DNA from: Motiliproteus sp041586735 | GTDB taxonomy: Bacteria > Pseudomonadota > Gammaproteobacteria > Pseudomonadales > Balneatricaceae | DNA length: 64,000 nt | Reading direction: 5' to 3' | Assembly (NCBI GenBank): GCA_041586735.1 | Contig: JBFGZQ010000017.1 | Location: 1-64,000 of the forward strand | Shown here: positions 6,734 through 15,315 of the stretch, piece after piece | How the letters are laid out: every line of letters starts with the position of its first letter | Position numbering within the stretch: the first letter of the stretch is position 1 | Translations under genes and position numbers: made by a program | The notes under the pieces: model-generated | What the model was told of the DNA's origin: nothing | What the model saw: the letters and a program-made list of their open reading frames with translations, nothing else | The model's database searches: none

Positions 6734-9157
6734 ATGAATCGTGATCCCCACGCTGATCGGGAAGCTAGAAAGTACGACAACCCTATTCCTAGCCGGGAGT
6801 TTATTACCGAATTGTTGACCAAGGCCCGCCGGCCGATGTCGCACCCGCAGCTGAGTACCGAGCTGGGGCTGGTCTCCGACGAGCAGATCGAGGCGTTACG
6901 GCGTCGCCTGCGGGCGATGGAGCGTGACGGCCAGTTGGTGCACACTCGTCGCGGCGGTTACGGTTTGGCCGACAAGATGGATCTGTTGGCGGGGCGCGTC
7001 AGTGGTCATCGCGACGGCTACGGATTTCTCAGTCCAGACGATGGCTCCGAGGATCTGTATCTGCACAATCGGCAGATGCGCAAACTGTTTGATGGCGACC
7101 GGGCGATGGTACGCGTCTCAGGTCTGGATCATCGAGGACGGCGTGAGGCCTCGGTGATTGAAGTGCTCGAGCACAATACCAAGCAGCTGGTCGGCCGTTA
7201 CGTCGACGATGATGGCGTCGGTTATCTGATCCCGGAAAACAGCCGTATCAGCCAGGATCTGATGATCGCTGAGCAGGATCGCAATGGCGCCGAAAATGGC
7301 CAGTATGTCCAAGCGGAAATTGTGCAGCAGCCTAGTAAGGGGCGGCCGCGGGGTCGGATCACCGAGGTGTTGGGCGAGCATCTGGCTCCGGGAATGGAGA
7401 TTGAGGTGGCGATCCGCAGCTACGACATCCCCAACCTCTGGCCCGATGGCGTAGAAGCCGAGGCGGCGCGTTATGGAGCTCAGGTGAGCGAGGCGGATAA
7501 GCAGCATCGTGTCGATATTCGTCATCTGCCGCTGGTCACCATCGATGGTGAAGATGCGCGTGACTTCGATGATGCGGTCTACTGCGAACCGAAAAAAGGC
7601 GGCGGCTGGCGGCTGTTTGTCGCCATCGCCGATGTCTCGCATTACGTTCAGCCGGGCACGGCGTTGGATGCGGAAGGGCGTAACCGCGGTAACTCGGTGT
7701 ATTTTCCGCAGCAGGTGGTGCCGATGCTCCCCGAGGCGCTGTCTAACGGCCTCTGTTCGCTTAACCCGCAGGTTGACCGGCTGGCGATGGTGTGTGAGAT
7801 GACCATCAGCGCCAAGGGTAAGCTCAGCGGCTACCAGTTCTTTGAGGCGGTGATCAAGTCGCATGCACGTCTGACTTACACCCAGGTGGGTGCGCTGCTG
7901 GATGCGCCGGAGTCTGCCGCAGGGCAGCAGCTGGCACGGCAATACCCCGATCTGGTAGGGCAGCTGTTTGATCTGTTTAATCTCTATCAGGGTTTACGTG
8001 GCGCGCGTGATGAGCGCGGTGCGATCGATTTTGAAACCACCGAAACGCGGATTATGTTTGGCAAAGATCGTAAGATCGATCAGATCGTGCCGGTGGTGCG
8101 TAATGACGCCCACAAACTGATCGAAGAGTGCATGCTGTGCGCTAACGTGGCCACCGCGCGGTTTCTAGAAAAAGTTAAGCTACCGGCGCTGTATCGCGTC
8201 CATCAAGGGCCTAAAGAGAAGAAGCTGGAAAACTTGCGGGCGTTCTTGGGTGAGCTGGGGCTTAATCTGCCGGGTGGCGAGAAGCCGACCCCGGAGGATT
8301 ATCAGCGGCTGTTGCAGCAGATCGGTGACCGCCCAGATGCCGGTGTGATCCAGACCATGATGCTGCGTTCGTTGTCGCAGGCGGTCTATACGCCCAGCAA
8401 TGAGGGGCACTTCGGCCTGGCGTACGCCGCCTATGCTCACTTTACCTCACCCATCCGCCGTTATCCGGATCTGCTGGTGCATCGGGCTATTCGCTCGGTG
8501 ATTCGTGACAAGGGCGAGGGCGGTTTGCTGTCCAGAGTTAAATCGCTGTTTGGCAAGAGCGGTAAGGCGCCGGTTGTGCGGGTCGAAGGTGCGCCGAGCC
8601 TCAGTGCCTCTCAGAGCTATCCCTATGATCTGGCCGCCATGCTGGCGCTGGGTGAGCATTGTTCGCAAACCGAACGCCGGGCGGATGAGGCGACCCGTGA
8701 TGTCAACGCCTGGCTCAAATGCGAGTATATGCGTGACCATATCGGCGATGAATTTGTGGGGGTGGTCAGTGCGGTAACCGGTTTCGGGTTGTTTGTCGAA
8801 CTCAAGGATATTCATACCGAAGGCCTGGTGCATGTGACGGCGCTGCAGGGCGATTACTACCATTTCGATGTCGCCAAGCAGCGGCTGACTGGCGAGCGCA
8901 CCCGAGTCACCTATCGCCTCGGTGATGAGCTACGGGTGAAGGTGGTTCGGGTGGATCTGGATGAGCGTAAGATCGACTTCGAGTTGCTCGAAACCCTGGG
9001 CTCGTCGCGTAAGCGTAGCGGCAAAACCGCGTTCAAGAAAGAGGGTTCTGCGGCTAAGGGGTCGGCCAAGGGGTTGGCTAAGGAGTCGGGTAAGGGGCCA
9101 GCTAAAAAACCGGGCGGGCGTAAGCGTAGCGGTGGTAAAAGTAAGCCGCGTACCTAG
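6734..9157 (+). CDS. rnr: Ribonuclease R
   Basis: RNase R is a processive 3'-5' exoribonuclease that degrades structured RNA and takes part in rRNA quality control and tmRNA-linked decay. The 807-residue product has the family layout: an N-terminal winged helix, cold-shock domains, the RNB catalytic domain with the metal-binding Asp cluster DGEDARDFDDAV near residues 271-282, an S1 domain (GFGLFVELKDIHTEGLVH) and a long Lys/Ser/Gly-rich basic tail. A loop in RNB near residues 593-628 is somewhat longer than in E. coli. It stands alone; the frequent partner rlmB is not next to it. Confidence 0.97.
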   Translation: MNRDPHADREARKYDNPIPSREFITELLTKARRPMSHPQLSTELGLVSDEQIEALRRRLRAMERDGQLVHTRRGGYGLADKMDLLAGRVSGHRDGYGFLSPDDGSEDLYLHNRQMRKLFDGDRAMVRVSGLDHRGRREASVIEVLEHNTKQLVGRYVDDDGVGYLIPENSRISQDLMIAEQDRNGAENGQYVQAEIVQQPSKGRPRGRITEVLGEHLAPGMEIEVAIRSYDIPNLWPDGVEAEAARYGAQVSEADKQHRVDIRHLPLVTIDGEDARDFDDAVYCEPKKGGGWRLFVAIADVSHYVQPGTALDAEGRNRGNSVYFPQQVVPMLPEALSNGLCSLNPQVDRLAMVCEMTISAKGKLSGYQFFEAVIKSHARLTYTQVGALLDAPESAAGQQLARQYPDLVGQLFDLFNLYQGLRGARDERGAIDFETTETRIMFGKDRKIDQIVPVVRNDAHKLIEECMLCANVATARFLEKVKLPALYRVHQGPKEKKLENLRAFLGELGLNLPGGEKPTPEDYQRLLQQIGDRPDAGVIQTMMLRSLSQAVYTPSNEGHFGLAYAAYAHFTSPIRRYPDLLVHRAIRSVIRDKGEGGLLSRVKSLFGKSGKAPVVRVEGAPSLSASQSYPYDLAAMLALGEHCSQTERRADEATRDVNAWLKCEYMRDHIGDEFVGVVSAVTGFGLFVELKDIHTEGLVHVTALQGDYYHFDVAKQRLTGERTRVTYRLGDELRVKVVRVDLDERKIDFELLETLGSSRKRSGKTAFKKEGSAAKGSAKGLAKESGKGPAKKPGGRKRSGGKSKPRT

Positions 9158-9178
9158 TCGCCGGGTGCGGCGGGCGGT

Positions 9179-9197
9179 CTCTAGCGTGTGTCTAGAG
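9179..9197. terminator. Possible hairpin between convergent rnr and PAP2 genes
   Basis: CTCTAG (9179-9184) and CTAGAG (9192-9197) form an inverted repeat around a 7-base loop in the 62-base gap between two convergent genes. There is no T run, so a terminator role is only suggested by position. Confidence 0.3.
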
Positions 9198-9219
9198 GCG
9201 GCCCCTTATAGCTAGCGCA

Positions 9220-10134
9220 TTAAAGTGTGGATGGCAGGTAGCGTAATACGGCATCGTCCAGTCTGAGGGCGATATACAGGCTACTGATCAGTAGCCCTGT
9301 CAGCCATAATCCCGGCCGATTGATACGGAGCGGCTGACGGTCAAAACGGCTGTAGACTAGGAGGGTCGCGGCAGCGATCGCCAGCCCCAGTAACATCCCA
9401 CCCAGCACATCGCTGAACCAGTGTACCCCCAGATAGATCCTCGATAATCCGATAGCCCCTGCCGGTAATACCGCCAGGCTATAGGTCAACCAGCGTTTAG
9501 GGCCGGGCTGTTGCTGGGCGATAAAAGCCGCTAGCAGCATAAAAAACAGCGTGGCCGCGCTGCTGTGACCGCTGGGGAAGCTGAATGAGCCCAGCGGCTG
9601 GAGCAGTATCTCCGGGCGGGGAGTGCTCAGCCCCAGCTTGAGCAGCACGTTAAGGAGCAGTAATGCGGCTACCGCGCCTAGCCAGAGGCAGGCCGCTGCG
9701 AGGTGATGCTGACGTAACAGGCTGATGCCTAGAGCAAGGCTTAACCATACCAGGTGCCAGCCGTCGCCGAGCAGGGTCAGGGCGGTGATCCAGCGATCCA
9801 GGGGTGCGCTACGCAGATGTTGAAAGGCGGCCGTCAGTGCCTGATCGATCGGAGTCAACGGGTTGCCCAGCGCCACGCCGACCGCCAGCAAGCTAAAGAG
9901 GCTGATACTGGTCAACAGGGTTAGCGCTGCTCCGAGGGGCAGTTCTGTGGTGCGAGGGCTGCGAAACGGCTCCAGGCGCAGCAGTTGGGTCAGTTGCAGG
10001 TGTCGGCTCTGGACAGGGTGGAGCCAACGCTGCAGACCGTACAGGCAGCCGAGGGCCAGGATGATAGCGGCCATGATCCATTGAGGGTGTTGGCGCAGCC
10101 AGTCGAGCAGGAGGGTCGGGTATTCTGCCATCAT
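9220..10134 (-). CDS. PAP2-family membrane phosphatase
   Basis: This 304-residue polytopic membrane protein carries the three PAP2 (type 2 phosphatidic acid phosphatase) signatures in order: K-L-G-L-S-T-P-R-P (motif 1), PSGHSSAA (motif 2, with the acid His) and SRIYLGVHWFSDVLGG (motif 3, with the nucleophile His and its Asp). Such enzymes dephosphorylate lipid phosphates such as undecaprenyl pyrophosphate, phosphatidic acid or phosphatidylglycerophosphate; the sequence does not decide the substrate. Extra hydrophobic segments flank the core. It is convergent with rnr and divergent from serB, so it is probably a single-gene unit. The start (two ATG codons in tandem) is uncertain by one residue. 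Confidence 0.88.
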   Translation of the reverse strand: MMAEYPTLLLDWLRQHPQWIMAAIILALGCLYGLQRWLHPVQSRHLQLTQLLRLEPFRSPRTTELPLGAALTLLTSISLFSLLAVGVALGNPLTPIDQALTAAFQHLRSAPLDRWITALTLLGDGWHLVWLSLALGISLLRQHHLAAACLWLGAVAALLLLNVLLKLGLSTPRPEILLQPLGSFSFPSGHSSAATLFFMLLAAFIAQQQPGPKRWLTYSLAVLPAGAIGLSRIYLGVHWFSDVLGGMLLGLAIAAATLLVYSRFDRQPLRINRPGLWLTGLLISSLYIALRLDDAVLRYLPSTL

Positions 10135-10272
10135 AGGGGTACTTAATGCCGCCTAAATGGGTAGAATAGCGCGCCTTAGCCGAAAATCCGATCTTTCAGT
10201 GTCTCCAGCAGCAGGCGGCGCCGAGTCGGATTGCGAACCGCTCTCCTACCAGGAATATCAGGAACCGCCTCC

Positions 10273-11487
10273 GTGAAAGAGATCATTCTTATAACTGTGT
10301 CCGGTCAAGACAAGCCGGGCGTGACATCGACCATTACCGAAATCCTGGCGCGCTATCAGGTGAGTATTCTGGATATCGGTCAGGCGGTGATCCATGACAA
10401 CCTGTCGCTGGGTATTTTGGTAGAGATTCCCCCGCAGTCAGAATCCTCGCCAGTACTGAGTGAGCTGTTGTTTCGCATGCATGCGCTGCAGATGAATACT
10501 AAGTTTGATCCGGTGGATCCGGAAAATTATGCGCGTTGGGTCGATGGGCAGGGTAAGCCGAGACATATCATCACTCTACTGGCAAGGCGGATTCAGGCCA
10601 GTCATATCGCCAAGGTGGCTAAAATCGCTGCCGATCACGGGCTCAATATCGATAATATCAGTCGGCTCTCCGGGCGGGTGCATCTGGATGCCGTCGATGA
10701 GCGTACCAAGGCCTGCGTGGAGTTTTCGGTACGCGGTGAGCCTTCGGAAACCCTGCGCGCAGAGTTCCTGCATGCCGCTAACGAGCTGGATGTCGATATC
10801 GCTTTTCAGAAAGATGATATCTACCGTCGCAACCGCCGTCTGGTGGTGTTTGATATGGATTCGACCCTGATCGAGGCGGAGGTCATCGATGAGCTGGCGA
10901 TCGAAGCGGGTGTCGGTGAGCAGGTAGCGGCGATCACCGAGGAGGCGATGCAGGGGCGCATCGATTTCACCGAAAGCTTTAAGCGTCGGGTGGCGCTGCT
11001 TAAAGGGCTGGATGCCACGGTGTTAGAAAAGGTCGCGCAACGCTTACCGATGACCGAGGGTGTCGAGGAGCTGGTGACGCGCTTGAAATCCATGGGTTAT
11101 AAAACGGCGATTCTATCGGGCGGCTTCAGTTATTTTGGTGAGCATCTCAAACGTAAGCTCGGATTCGACTACGTCTATGCCAATGAGCTGGAGGTTGAGG
11201 ATGGCAAGGTCACGGGTCGGGTCACCGGCCGGGTCGTCGACGGTCTGCGTAAGGCTGAGTTGCTGCGCGAGATCGCGGCTAAAGAGGGGGTCTGCCTGGA
11301 GCAAACCATCGCCGTCGGTGATGGTGCCAACGATCTGCCGATGTTGTCGATTGCCGGGTTGGGTATCGCGTTTCGAGCCAAGCCGCTAGTGCGTCAGAGT
11401 GCCAAGCAAGCGATTTCGACCCTGGGTCTGGATGGTATCCTGTATCTGATCGGTTTCCGTGATCGGGATCATCTCGAGTCTAAGTGA
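10273..11487 (+). CDS. serB: Phosphoserine phosphatase SerB with N-terminal ACT domains
   Basis: SerB catalyses the last step of serine synthesis, hydrolysing phosphoserine. The C-terminal half is a HAD phosphatase: nucleophile motif FDMDSTLIE near residue 193, later SGGFSYF and GDGANDLPM. The N-terminal about 185 residues look like two ACT regulatory domains, each opening with a beta strand and a DKPG-like or RIQASH turn. This is the long form known from Pseudomonas and mycobacteria, at about 404 residues against 322 in E. coli. I chose the GTG at 10273 (preceded by GGA at 10261-10263) because it matches the Pseudomonas N-terminus (KEIILITVSGQD). Confidence 0.93.
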   Translation: MKEIILITVSGQDKPGVTSTITEILARYQVSILDIGQAVIHDNLSLGILVEIPPQSESSPVLSELLFRMHALQMNTKFDPVDPENYARWVDGQGKPRHIITLLARRIQASHIAKVAKIAADHGLNIDNISRLSGRVHLDAVDERTKACVEFSVRGEPSETLRAEFLHAANELDVDIAFQKDDIYRRNRRLVVFDMDSTLIEAEVIDELAIEAGVGEQVAAITEEAMQGRIDFTESFKRRVALLKGLDATVLEKVAQRLPMTEGVEELVTRLKSMGYKTAILSGGFSYFGEHLKRKLGFDYVYANELEVEDGKVTGRVTGRVVDGLRKAELLREIAAKEGVCLEQTIAVGDGANDLPMLSIAGLGIAFRAKPLVRQSAKQAISTLGLDGILYLIGFRDRDHLESK

Positions 11488-11856
11488 GGGTCGGTCATTC
11501 GCTATCGCAACCAGGCTAGGGTCATCGATGGCGTCGGCCTCTGTCGGCGCAGGATATCAGCCGGAGCGGCGAGTAGCTGCTAGGCTTGTTCTGCGTGGCT
11601 GCGGATCCGCCCTGGTCAGGGCTGTGCGTATGCAGCCCTGCTAATTAGAGCTAAAATCACTGGTCAGTATTGTTAGGCTGGGCTAGAATTCCCGCCTCCT
11701 TCCAAGATGTTATCTGCGCTGCTGGGGTCCACAGGGTTTTCTGCCTTGGTGGCCGAATAGCAATTGCGCTCCCCTACCTCAACGCGTATACTTCCGTACC
11801 CTTTTCTAGGGGTGGCATCTTTTTGCCGTTTTATTCCATTTGGAGTTGTGATCGAA
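11488..11856 (+). other. Intergenic region and S10 operon leader
   Basis: No gene is supported here. A hairpin AGGGCTG/CAGCCCT (11618-11624 with 11633-11639) may end serB transcription, although no T run follows. The S10 promoter lies at 11661-11689, giving a leader of about 160 bases before rpsJ, close in length to the E. coli S10 leader where L4 acts. The leader contains CCCCTA (11771-11776) that can pair with TAGGGG (11807-11812), with TTTTT shortly after at 11820-11824. This could be an attenuator. Confidence 0.5.
11661..11689 (+). promoter_or_regulatory. Promoter of the S10 operon
   Basis: TGGTCA (11661-11666) and TAGAAT (11684-11689) are spaced by 17 bases, with an A/T-rich upstream stretch. 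It is the best sigma-70 match between serB and rpsJ and is therefore the likely start of the S10 operon transcript. Confidence 0.6.
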
Positions 11857-12168
11857 ATGCAAAACCAGAAAATCCGAATTCGATTGAAGGCTTTTGATCA
11901 TCGCTTGATTGACGCTTCCACTCAGGAAATTGTTGATACTGCCAAGCGAACCGGTGCACAAGTACGTGGACCGATCCCTCTCCCGACTCGTAAAGAGCGT
12001 TTTACAGTACTGACCTCACCTCACGTGAATAAAGATGCACGTGACCAATATGAGATCCGTACTCACAAGCGTGTTCTAGACATCGTTGAGCCGACTGAAA
12101 AAACAGTCGACGCGCTGATGAAGCTAGATCTTGCGGCGGGCGTGGATGTTCAAATTAGCCTGGGCTAA
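11857..12168 (+). CDS. rpsJ: 30S ribosomal protein S10
   Basis: Full-length S10 (103 residues, the E. coli length), beginning MQNQKIRIRLKAFDHRLID. It binds the 30S head and also acts with NusB in antitermination. It opens the S10 operon. The ATG at 11857 is chosen by family alignment; TGGAG lies 11 bases upstream. The usual upstream neighbours fusA and tuf are absent; serB is there instead. Confidence 0.98.
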   Translation: MQNQKIRIRLKAFDHRLIDASTQEIVDTAKRTGAQVRGPIPLPTRKERFTVLTSPHVNKDARDQYEIRTHKRVLDIVEPTEKTVDALMKLDLAAGVDVQISLG

Positions 12169-12174
12169 TCGATA

Positions 12175-12188
12175 AGCGCTTCGGCGCT
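12175..12188 (+). promoter_or_regulatory. C(UUCG)G hairpin between rpsJ and rplC
   Basis: AGCGC (12175-12179) and GCGCT (12184-12188) close a TTCG tetraloop in the exceptionally stable C(UUCG)G context, 6 bases after the rpsJ stop. No T run follows, so an mRNA stability or processing role is more likely than termination. Confidence 0.55.
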
Positions 12189-12272
12189 ATATAAGTTTAA
12201 GTAGAGGAATGCTCTGTAAAGGGCAGCCGTAGTGGGTTAAAGCCCCGTACTCAACTGGCAAGAGGTTTAAAT

Positions 12273-12911
12273 ATGACTATTGGTTTAGTCGGACGGAAAG
12301 CGGGCATGACCCGCGTATTCACTGATGATGGTGTATCCGTGCCAGTCACGGTCATCGAAGTGGAACCGAACCGTGTGACCCAGCTGAAGACAGTCGATGT
12401 CGACGGCTATAGTGCTTTCCAGATCACTCTGGGCACTAAGAAAGCTTCACGTGTTACTAAGCCCTCGGCGGGTCATTTCGCCAAGGCTAGCACCGAAGCC
12501 GGTCGCGGTTTATGGGAGTTTCGCTTGGCAGATGGCGAAGAAGTTCAGGTTGGAGATCAGCTGACAGTATCGACTTTTGAAGTCGGGCAAAAAGTTGACG
12601 TGACCGGCAGATCCAAGGGCAAGGGCTTTCAGGGCGGTGTGAAGCGCTGGAACTTTGCTATGCAGGACGCCACTCACGGTAACTCCATCTCTCACCGTGC
12701 TCCTGGTTCCATTGGTCAGTGTCAAACACCCGGTCGTGTTTTCAAGGGTAAAAAGATGGCTGGTCACATGGGTGATGAGAATGTCACTGTGCAGACGTTG
12801 GAAGTCGTTCGCGTAGATGCAGAACGTAACTTGCTCCTGATCAAGGGTGCGGTTCCGGGCGCTGCTGGCGGTGATGTGATTGTTAAACCAGCGGTTAAAG
12901 CGCGCGGCTAA
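12273..12911 (+). CDS. rplC: 50S ribosomal protein L3
   Basis: L3 is an early-assembly 23S rRNA binding protein near the peptidyl transferase centre. The 212-residue product starts MTIGLVGRKAGMTRVF and has the family signature F-x-G-G-x-K-R-W followed by H-G-N-S-I-S-H-R-A-P-G-S-I-G near residues 130-150, where the Gln methylated by PrmB in E. coli lies. It is the second gene of the S10 operon, after a 104-base gap holding a UUCG hairpin. Confidence 0.98.
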   Translation: MTIGLVGRKAGMTRVFTDDGVSVPVTVIEVEPNRVTQLKTVDVDGYSAFQITLGTKKASRVTKPSAGHFAKASTEAGRGLWEFRLADGEEVQVGDQLTVSTFEVGQKVDVTGRSKGKGFQGGVKRWNFAMQDATHGNSISHRAPGSIGQCQTPGRVFKGKKMAGHMGDENVTVQTLEVVRVDAERNLLLIKGAVPGAAGGDVIVKPAVKARG

Positions 12912-12922
12912 GGGAGATGACA

Positions 12923-13528
12923 ATGAATCTTACTATTGCAGGCGCTAGCGGTTCGGTTGAAGTTTCCGAGCTGGCCTTTGGTAAAGAGTTTAATGAAGCA
13001 CTGGTTCACCAGGTCGTTACCGCCTATTTGGCAGGTGCGCGTCAGGGTACTCGTGCGCAGAAGACCCGCGCAGAAGTGCGTGGCGGTGGTCGTAAGCCTT
13101 GGCGTCAAAAAGGCACCGGTCGTGCTCGTGCAGGTACTATCCGTAGCCCGATCTGGCGCTCCGGTGGTGTGACCTTTGCTGCGAAGCCGCAGGATCACTC
13201 GCAAAAAGTTAACAAGAAGATGTATCGCGCTGCGATTCGTTGCATCTTTTCTGAGCTGGTCCGTCAGGAACGTTTGGTTGTGGTTGAAGAGCTCAAGCTC
13301 GAAGCCCCTAAGACCAAGCTGATGGTTGCCAAGCTGAAAGAGATGGATCTGGGTAACGTTCTGATTATCACCGAAGGTGTTGATCTGGATCTGTACCTGT
13401 CTGCGCGTAACCTGCCTAAGGTTAACGTCTTGGACGCTGCTGCCATCGACCCTATCAGTCTGGTTGGCAGTGAAAAGGTGCTGGTAACTGTTGCTGCACT
13501 GAAGAAAATTGAGGAGATGTTGGGATGA
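12923..13528 (+). CDS. rplD: 50S ribosomal protein L4
   Basis: L4 (201 residues, as in E. coli) binds 23S rRNA and extends a loop into the exit tunnel: the R-x-G-G-x-R-K-P-W-R-Q-K-G-T-G-R-A-R segment near residues 49-69. In E. coli it also represses the S10 operon by acting on the leader. GGGAG at 12912-12916 fits the ATG at 12923 (spacing 6) better than the in-frame ATG at 12917. It overlaps rplW by 4 bases. Confidence 0.98.
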   Translation: MNLTIAGASGSVEVSELAFGKEFNEALVHQVVTAYLAGARQGTRAQKTRAEVRGGGRKPWRQKGTGRARAGTIRSPIWRSGGVTFAAKPQDHSQKVNKKMYRAAIRCIFSELVRQERLVVVEELKLEAPKTKLMVAKLKEMDLGNVLIITEGVDLDLYLSARNLPKVNVLDAAAIDPISLVGSEKVLVTVAALKKIEEMLG

Positions 13529-13818
13529 ACCAAGAGCGCATCTTCAAAGTTCTGTTAGGCCCACACATCTCTGAGAAGGCAACGATTGTTGCTGAAGACG
13601 CTCAGCAGGTGGTTTTCCGTGTGGCGTCTGATGCGACTAAGCCTGAGATCAAGAAGGCTGTCGAGCAGTTGTTCGAAGTTAAAGTTGCCAGTGTTCGCGT
13701 GCTGAACGTTAAGGGTAAAACCAAACGTACTGCGCACGGTATGGGGCAGCGTAAGAGCATCCGCAAAGCTTATGTTCGTTTGGCTGAAGGCCATGACATC
13801 GACTTCGTCGGCGAATAA
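13525..13818 (+). CDS. rplW: 50S ribosomal protein L23
   Basis: L23 (97 residues) sits at the tunnel exit and is the docking site for trigger factor and SRP. The N-terminus ERIFKVLLGPHISEKAT and the extended KGKTKRTAHGMGQRKSIRKAYV loop are family-typical. Its ATG overlaps the rplD stop (ATGA), suggesting translational coupling. Confidence 0.98.
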   Translation: MNQERIFKVLLGPHISEKATIVAEDAQQVVFRVASDATKPEIKKAVEQLFEVKVASVRVLNVKGKTKRTAHGMGQRKSIRKAYVRLAEGHDIDFVGE

Positions 13819-13831
13819 GGGAGGCTAACAA

Positions 13832-14659
13832 ATGGCTATTGTTAAATGTAAACCGACCTCGCCTGGCCGTCGCCATGTCGTTAAGGTTGTAAATAATGAT
13901 CTGCACAAGGGTGCGCCTTACGCGCCTTTGCTGGAGAGTCAGTCAAAGTCTGGTGGCCGTAATAACAACGGTCGCATCACTACTCGTCATGTGGGTGGTG
14001 GTCATAAGCAGCATTATCGTGTGATTGATTTTAAGCGTAATAAGGACGGCATTCCTGCTGTTGTTGAGCGTTTGGAATACGATCCAAACCGTACGGCTAA
14101 CATCGCGCTGCTGAAATATGCCGACGGTGAGCGTCGTTATATTATCGCCGCCAAAGGTATGCAAGCAGGTGATCAGATCGTATCTGGTGCCGGTGCTGAT
14201 ATCAAAGCAGGCAACACCCTGCCGTTGCGGAATATCCCGCTGGGTAGCGTGATTCACTGTATCGAGCTTAAGCCAGGCAAGGGCGCGCAGATGGTGCGTA
14301 GTGCCGGTGCTTCTGCACAGCTCGTTGCTCGTGAAGGTGCTCATGCTACGTTGCGTCTGCGTTCCGGTGAAATGCGTAAAGTCCTCGTTGACTGTCGCGC
14401 CACCCTGGGCGAAGTCGGTAACGGCGAGCACTCTTTGCGTGTCCTGGGTAAGGCTGGAGCCACTCGCTGGCGCGGCGTTCGCCCCACCGTTCGCGGTGTT
14501 GCGATGAACCCGGTGGATCACCCGCATGGTGGTGGTGAAGGTCGTACCTCTGGTGGCCGTCATCCCGTATCGCCATGGGGAACGCCGACCAAGGGCTACA
14601 AAACTCGTAAGAACAAGCGTACCGATAAGCTTATCGTACGTCGTCGTTCTAAGAAATAA
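13832..14659 (+). CDS. rplB: 50S ribosomal protein L2
   Basis: L2 (275 residues) is a primary 23S rRNA binder needed for subunit association and peptidyl transferase activity. The C-terminal part has the conserved VRGVAMNPVDHPHGGGEGR near residues 220-240, including the histidine implicated in activity. An AGGGAGG ribosome-binding site precedes the ATG. Confidence 0.99.
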   Translation: MAIVKCKPTSPGRRHVVKVVNNDLHKGAPYAPLLESQSKSGGRNNNGRITTRHVGGGHKQHYRVIDFKRNKDGIPAVVERLEYDPNRTANIALLKYADGERRYIIAAKGMQAGDQIVSGAGADIKAGNTLPLRNIPLGSVIHCIELKPGKGAQMVRSAGASAQLVAREGAHATLRLRSGEMRKVLVDCRATLGEVGNGEHSLRVLGKAGATRWRGVRPTVRGVAMNPVDHPHGGGEGRTSGGRHPVSPWGTPTKGYKTRKNKRTDKLIVRRRSKK

Positions 14660-14682
14660 ATTAAACATTCGAGGTAACGGCT

Positions 14683-14958
14683 GTGCCACGTTCACTTAAG
14701 AAAGGTCCTTTTATAGACCTTCACTTGATGAAGAAGGTTGAGGCTGCCATCGAGAAGGGCGACCGTAAGCCAATCAAGACTTGGTCTCGTCGCTCTACGA
14801 TCTTCCCGAACTTTGTCGGGTTGACGATTGCAGTCCATAACGGACGCCAACATGTTCCAGTCTTTGTAACCGAAGACATGGTAGGTCATAAGCTGGGTGA
14901 ATTCTCAGCGACCCGTACCTATCGCGGACATGCTGCTGACAAGAAAGCGAAGCGTTAA
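14683..14958 (+). CDS. rpsS: 30S ribosomal protein S19
   Basis: S19 (91 residues) binds the 30S head near the A site. It begins with a GTG codon preceded by GAGGT, and the product opens MPRSLKKGPFIDLHL and ends in a basic KKAKR tail, as expected. It lies in standard S10-operon order between rplB and rplV. Confidence 0.98.
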   Translation: MPRSLKKGPFIDLHLMKKVEAAIEKGDRKPIKTWSRRSTIFPNFVGLTIAVHNGRQHVPVFVTEDMVGHKLGEFSATRTYRGHAADKKAKR

Positions 14959-14972
14959 GCGAGGATATAGAG

Positions 14973-15305
14973 ATGGAAGTAGCCGCTAAATTAAAAGGCG
15001 CTCGCTTATCCGCGCAGAAAGCTCGCTTAGTAGCGAACCAGATCCGCGGTAAGTCTGTTGATGAAGCCCTGAATCTCCTGACTTACAGCCCCAAAAAGGG
15101 TGCTGCAATCATGAAGAAAGTGCTGGAGTCGGCAATTGCTAACGCCGAGCACAATGAAGGCGCTGATGTTGATGAGCTAAAGGTATCCACAGTATTTGTG
15201 GATGAGGGTGTGACCATGAAGCGCATAAGTCCGCGTGCTAAGGGTCGTGCTGATCGTATCCTGAAGCGTTCTTGTCATATCACCGTCAAGGTTGCAGAGA
15301 GCTAG
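14973..15305 (+). CDS. rplV: 50S ribosomal protein L22
   Basis: L22 (110 residues, the E. coli length) lines the exit tunnel with its beta hairpin, here V-D-E-G-V-T-M-K-R-I-S-P-R-A-K-G-R-A near residues 76-93. The N-terminal K-x-x-R-x-S-x-Q-K-A-R-L-V signature is present. It is separated from rpsC by 10 bases. Confidence 0.98.
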   Translation: MEVAAKLKGARLSAQKARLVANQIRGKSVDEALNLLTYSPKKGAAIMKKVLESAIANAEHNEGADVDELKVSTVFVDEGVTMKRISPRAKGRADRILKRSCHITVKVAES

Positions 15306-15315
15306 GAGATAAACC

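Noticed and set aside
10231..10272. Upstream TTG start for serB
   Set aside because: No ribosome-binding site, and GTG 10273 matches the Pseudomonas N-terminus with a GGA site at suitable spacing.
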